DNA from: Acidobacteriota bacterium | GTDB taxonomy: Bacteria > Acidobacteriota > Terriglobia > Terriglobales > Acidobacteriaceae | Reading direction: 5' to 3' | DNA length: 9,001 nucleotides | NCBI GenBank assembly: GCA_021841795.1 | Contig: JAKCDN010000108.1 | Coordinates: 1-9,001 of the forward strand | Shown here: piece by piece, positions 6,316 through 9,001 of the stretch | Layout: every line of letters starts with the position of its first letter | How positions within the stretch are numbered: the stretch's first letter is position 1 | Made by a program: the position numbers and the translations under genes | Notes under the pieces: model-generated | Told to the model about the DNA's origin: nothing | Seen by the model: only the letters and a program-made list of their open reading frames with translations | Databases searched by the model: none

Positions 6316-6507
6316 CTACACCGAGCGCAGCACCCGCGCCGGCAGCAGAACGATGGCTTTCACCAGTTCCAGCACGCCATCCACGGCGATGCCGGCGATG
6401 CGAAACGGCAGCAGCAGCAGCCACGCCAGGGGATAGAGCAGCAGGGCGAGGAGCGCGAGCGGCCAGCATAAGACGAGCAGGATACACCAGAGAAGAAACT
6501 TGATCAT
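6316..6507 (-). CDS. Small leucine-rich membrane protein, function unknown
   Basis: A 63-residue protein. Residues 4-33 are almost wholly Leu, Ile, Val, Ala, Trp and Pro, long enough for one membrane segment or a tight hairpin broken at W-P (15-16) and Y-P (25-26). Residues 36-60 look like a second, amphipathic helix with a Asp-Gly and Lys on one side, ending in ARVLRSV. The ATG at 6507-6505 has AGGGG about 7 nt upstream and the stop is TAG. It is convergent with the pseudo-M48 gene, whose stop is only 13 bp away. I recall similar short proteins from acidobacteria but no function. The strong residue bias and a ribosome site support a real gene; it could still be a chance frame. Confidence 0.65.
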   Translation of the reverse strand: MIKFLLWCILLVLCWPLALLALLLYPLAWLLLLPFRIAGIAVDGVLELVKAIVLLPARVLRSV

Positions 6508-6593
6508 GGCCTCACCCCTGCGACAGCAAGGCGGGATTTGCCGCGCTGATTGTGGGTACGCAGCCGCGGGGGGAAAGGTTCAACCGGTTTTAC

Positions 6594-6622
6594 TTTTCCC
6601 GACGCGGGCGGGAAGGTTTTTT
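6594..6622 (+). terminator. Possible intrinsic terminator, plus strand
   Basis: TTTTCCCG (6594-6601) pairs with CGGGAAGG (6609-6616), six Watson-Crick pairs and two G-U, with a 7-nt loop, followed at once by six T (6617-6622). Only the plus strand has the T-run after the stem. The nearest upstream plus-strand gene is the pseudo-M48 gene, whose stop is about 290 bp away with the small membrane protein gene antisense in between. Confidence 0.45.
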
Positions 6623-6632
6623 GCTTCGCAGA

Positions 6633-6665
6633 TGGCTCTGGTGCGTGCTGTTGCGGGCAGAGCCA
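6633..6665. repeat. 8-bp inverted repeat in the DUF1501 3' region
   Basis: TGGCTCTG (6633-6640) and CAGAGCCA (6658-6665) are perfect complements with a 17-nt loop. On the minus strand it starts about 85 bp after the DUF1501 stop. There is no T-run, so it may be an mRNA 3' end structure or chance. Confidence 0.3.
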
Positions 6666-6749
6666 GCAGGGCCTGGGTGCGCCGGGGGAGTTTTTCGTAG
6701 ATGAGGTCGTGGGCCAGCCGCAGTTCCTGCTGAAACTCGCGCGGCGGGG

Positions 6750-8087
6750 TTACACAAATCCGAGACTCTGGGTGGTGAAGTTGCCGATGAAGGGCAGCAC
6801 GGAGGGCAGGTCAGCGGCGCTGACGCCGAACCACTGCGCGAGAGTGGCGGCGTACTGCGAGCTGGAGGTGGAGGGCAGCCAGCGGCCATTGGAGCCGGAG
6901 TCGTCGGGCCCGCCGAGGGCAAGGGTGGGATAGTTGCCGTAGATCTGGCCGCCTTTGACGGCGCCGCCGATGACGATGTGGTGCGAGCCCCAGGCGTGGT
7001 CACTGCCGGTGTTGGAGTTGGGCTGGAAGGCGCGATTGAAGTCCGACATGGTGAAGGTGGTGACCTGGCTGGCGAGGTTCAGCTCGAGGGTGGCGTTGTA
7101 GAAGGCGGCAAGGGCGGGCGAGATCATGGAGAGCAGGCTGCTTTGCAGGGCAAGCTGATCGGCGTGGGTGTCGAAGTTACCGATGCCGGCGAAAAAGATC
7201 TGGCGCTGCACGCCGAGCGCCGAGCGAACCTGGATGATCTGCGCGATCTGCTTGAGCTGCGCGGCGAGGGGGTTGTTGGCGGGGAAGACGGTTTGGAGGG
7301 GCGAGATGGACTGCACGGCATCAGAGAGGGTTTTGGCGTAAGCGTAGGCGTTCTGGGTGATGGTGTCGTCGGCCTGGACGAGGGAGACGCCGGAGGCGAG
7401 GGAGAGCAATGCCTGGGCGGTGAGCTCGCGGGCGCCGCACTCGGCTCCTTCGGAGCAGTTGGCCTGGCCGAGATTGCCCGGTGCGACGGAGACAGGGGAG
7501 GTGGAGTTGCCGTTGCAGAACAAGGTGTCGCCGGCGACGGAGGTGATCATGGGAATGGACGCGCCCTGGTTGTAGTTAGCGGCCAGCAGGTCGGCCATGC
7601 GTCCTGCCCAGCCGGTGGGGGTGGCGGCGCTTTGGGCGGCGTTTTGCCACTCCAACTGCTGATCGGGATGCGAGAAGAGATTGATGGGAGCGGTTTGCCC
7701 GGCCTGGAACTGGGTGCGAGTGAGGGGCTGGACGAGGGTGCCCACGTTGGCCACGAATGCGGCGTTCTTGTTGTTGAAGAGGGTTTGAATGTCGGGCAGG
7801 CTGGGATGGAGGGCAAAGTTGGGCGCGGGCGCGAGCGGCAGCAGGGAGTTCTGCGCGAGGGCGAGATCGCCGCGGATGGACGAGTAGGTGTTGTAGCCGG
7901 TGGTGTCGAAGGGGACGAGGGTGTTGTTGGCGTCGTTGCCGCCGAAGAGGAAGACGCAGACCAGCGCCTTGTAGTCGGTGGCGCTTTGCGCCAGGGCGTT
8001 CATGGCGCCGAAGGGGCGCAGGCCAAGAATATTGCCCGCCGCCGCGAGGCTGGCGCAGTTGATGAAGCTTCTCCGGTTGATCCGCAT
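6750..8087 (-). CDS. Tat-exported DUF1501 protein
   Basis: A 445-residue exported protein of the DUF1501 family (alkaline phosphatase/sulfatase-like superfamily), with no settled function. Residues 3-33 are a twin-arginine signal: NRRSFI (4-9) fits RRxF, then a mildly hydrophobic stretch ending AMNALA. Family motifs follow in order: VCVFLFGGNDANNTLVPFD (43-61), FDTHADQ (305-311), TMSDFNRAFQPN (346-357, where many members have SEFGR), GSDHAWGSHH (361-370) and GGxVKGG near 375-380. Cys191, Cys211 and Cys217 lie in one loop region and could form disulfides after export. The ATG at 8087-8085 begins the Tat signal and has GGAGG (8094-8098) at 6 nt; the open frame back to 8447 only shadows DUF1800. 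It follows the DUF1800 gene by 49 bp, a pairing seen in Planctomycetes, Bacteroidetes and acidobacteria. Confidence 0.93.
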   Translation of the reverse strand: MRINRRSFINCASLAAAGNILGLRPFGAMNALAQSATDYKALVCVFLFGGNDANNTLVPFDTTGYNTYSSIRGDLALAQNSLLPLAPAPNFALHPSLPDIQTLFNNKNAAFVANVGTLVQPLTRTQFQAGQTAPINLFSHPDQQLEWQNAAQSAATPTGWAGRMADLLAANYNQGASIPMITSVAGDTLFCNGNSTSPVSVAPGNLGQANCSEGAECGARELTAQALLSLASGVSLVQADDTITQNAYAYAKTLSDAVQSISPLQTVFPANNPLAAQLKQIAQIIQVRSALGVQRQIFFAGIGNFDTHADQLALQSSLLSMISPALAAFYNATLELNLASQVTTFTMSDFNRAFQPNSNTGSDHAWGSHHIVIGGAVKGGQIYGNYPTLALGGPDDSGSNGRWLPSTSSSQYAATLAQWFGVSAADLPSVLPFIGNFTTQSLGFV

Positions 8088-8093
8088 GGCGTT

Positions 8094-8098
8094 CCTCC
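8094..8098 (-). promoter_or_regulatory. Ribosome binding site of the DUF1501 gene
   Basis: GGAGG on the minus strand, 6 nt before the ATG at 8087. It settles the start at the Tat signal and against the longer open frame. Confidence 0.75.
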
Positions 8099-8136
8099 GC
8101 GGGGCCGGGTTGCTCCCCGCCGTTGCGACAGAATCT

Positions 8137-9001
8137 TCAGTGCATGATCTTGTACTGCGACGAAGTGATGACCAGATAGGCGGCGATGCGCACCTGCTGC
8201 GCGGTGGGGAGGCCGCCGATGGTGTTGAGGATATCGCTGCGCATCTCGGAGGGCATTTGCCCGTGCATGAACATCTGGGCGAGCGTGTCGAGCATCTGGC
8301 CCGGGCTTGCAGCCGCGATGCCGCCGAGAGGACTGGTGGCGCTGAGGTCGATGGCGAATCCCGAGATCTTGTTGTTGACCAGGCTGTCAGCCAGCGAGAG
8401 CCGGAGGATTGCCGAGGCGGTGTTTTCCAGCCCGAACTCGGGGGCATTCAACGTGGTTTGCGGGATGACATAGCTGGGCGGGAAGAAGTTGAAGACGCTG
8501 CTGGAGTGATACGGCTCCTGGTTGAGCGCACTCGAATAGGCAGAAAGGGTGTCGTAGGAGCTGTTCTGCGCGGTATTGGAGAAGCCGACGGCGCGGAGGA
8601 AGTTGGTAATCCAGAGGATGGGCTCGCGGAGGTGGCCGCCGTCGTAGGTGGCGTCGGTGTCGCCGGCCCGCGCTTCAGGGTCTTCGAGGATGGCGCGGAT
8701 GACGGCCTGCATATCGCCGCGGACGCCCTTGCCGTTGTCCGCAAAGACAGCGGAAACGCGCGCGACGTAGGCGGAGCTGGGCGTGCTGGTGACGAGGTGC
8801 TGGATGAGCTGTTTGGAGACAAACGGTCCGACGTTGGGGTGGTTAAAGATGTTGTTGAGGGCGCCGGCGAGGTCGTCTTCGGCGGTTTGTCCGGAGGGGA
8901 GCACGGTTCCATTCAGCAGCGTCTTTGAGGAGGTGTCGTGCTCGGTTTCGACCGCGGCCATGGGGGCCAGATAGTTGGGCGTGGGGTTGGGAAAGCGCGA
9001 G
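8137..9001 (-). CDS. DUF1800 protein (N-terminus cut by window edge)
   Basis: The last 287 residues of a DUF1800 family protein, a large, usually exported family of unknown function encoded next to DUF1501. The frame stays open to the right edge, where it reads FPNPTPNYLAP directly before the ATG at 8961; that ATG is therefore internal, not the start. Family landmarks are HDTSSKTLLNG, then FVSKQLIQHLVTSTPSSAYV, VSAVFADNGKGVRGDMQAVI with ILEDPEAR, REPILWITNFLRA, SSSVFNFFPPSY and APEF. Members are commonly 450-650 residues, so roughly half is missing, including any signal peptide. The stop is TGA at 8139-8137, 49 bp before the DUF1501 ATG, so the two are probably cotranscribed and may act on the same extracytoplasmic target. 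Confidence 0.92.
   Translation of the reverse strand, partial: SRFPNPTPNYLAPMAAVETEHDTSSKTLLNGTVLPSGQTAEDDLAGALNNIFNHPNVGPFVSKQLIQHLVTSTPSSAYVARVSAVFADNGKGVRGDMQAVIRAILEDPEARAGDTDATYDGGHLREPILWITNFLRAVGFSNTAQNSSYDTLSAYSSALNQEPYHSSSVFNFFPPSYVIPQTTLNAPEFGLENTASAILRLSLADSLVNNKISGFAIDLSATSPLGGIAAASPGQMLDTLAQMFMHGQMPSEMRSDILNTIGGLPTAQQVRIAAYLVITSSQYKIMH

Larger units (their letters stand above)
6580..6747 (-). pseudogene. 3' relic of a gene, possibly MmcQ/YjbR family
   Basis: Just after the DUF1501 stop, a different minus-strand frame reads as plausible protein for 55 codons to a TGA at 6582-6580. It contains ELRLAHDLIYEKLPRRTQAL (residues 8-27 of the stretch). The early part has mostly G or C at third codon positions, as in real genes here. 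ELxxAxxLIxxKLPxRxxAxL resembles the last helix of MmcQ/YjbR (DUF419) proteins. No ATG, GTG or TTG start lies in this frame after the DUF1501 stop, and the frame upstream is only a shadow of DUF1501, so the 5' part of the gene seems to be gone. The coding character is seen; the family name is tentative. Confidence 0.4.

Noticed and set aside
6305..6339. 7-bp stem GCGCGGG/CCCGCGC as a terminator between convergent genes
   Set aside because: The loop is 21 nt, there is no T-run, and much of it lies inside the small membrane protein gene; likely chance in GC-rich DNA.
6750..8447. 565-residue version of the DUF1501 protein
   Set aside because: The first 120 codons are a Ser/Pro/Arg-rich shadow of the DUF1800 gene; the Tat signal and ribosome site fix the start at 8087.
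8137..8961. Complete DUF1800 gene starting at 8961
   Set aside because: The same frame continues upstream to the window edge with family-like sequence, so the ATG is internal.

Overview
The window is GC-rich and comes from a Gram-negative (diderm) bacterium, most likely an acidobacterium (Terriglobia/Acidobacteriaceae type). The reasons are a fabZ-lpxA-lpxI lipid A cluster, a DUF1800/DUF1501 secreted pair with a Tat signal, and small secreted and membrane proteins of styles I associate with that phylum. The taxonomic call rests on recognising protein styles, not on a database search.

Layout. Positions 1-1897 (minus strand) hold a tight lipid A operon read fabZ, lpxA, lpxI. lpxI runs off the left edge, so only its first 215 codons are visible. 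A TATAAT box about 50 bp upstream of fabZ is the likely promoter. Positions 2185-2988 (minus) encode a secreted LolA-like protein of unknown function. Directly upstream, 3061-3141 is an in-frame relic of the first ~27 codons of a short-chain dehydrogenase, so the long open frame 2185-3141 is a chance fusion of that relic with the secreted protein gene.

Positions 3327-4631 (minus) encode a TIR domain fused to an FGE-sulfatase/SUMF1-like domain that lacks the catalytic cysteines. It diverges, across a 99-bp gap, from a plus-strand gene (4731-6302). That gene encodes a membrane protein whose M48 peptidase-like domain has lost all three zinc-ligand positions and which carries an extra C-terminal domain after a third membrane segment. 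The gap holds a convincing plus-strand promoter and a 9-bp direct repeat bracketing its -10 box.

Positions 6316-6507 (minus) encode a 63-residue leucine-rich membrane protein, convergent with the M48-like gene. Positions 6580-6747 look like the 3' end of a lost gene, possibly MmcQ/YjbR family, on the minus strand. A plus-strand terminator-like hairpin lies inside it. Positions 6750-9001 (minus) hold the DUF1800 gene (5' end beyond the right edge) followed by the Tat-exported DUF1501 gene.

How the genes fit together: the lipid A genes form one pathway unit and the DUF1800/DUF1501 pair forms another. The centre (about 3060-6750) is accessory in character, with two gene relics, a TIR effector-type fusion and a pseudoprotease. 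The TIR-FGE gene and the divergent pseudoprotease are the best candidates for something undescribed, but a functional link between them is only inferred from the shared intergenic region. Intergenic stretches 1977-2184 and 3142-3326 hold nothing I can name apart from one imperfect inverted repeat (3234-3282). I saw no tRNA, rRNA, CRISPR array, insertion sequence or reverse transcriptase.
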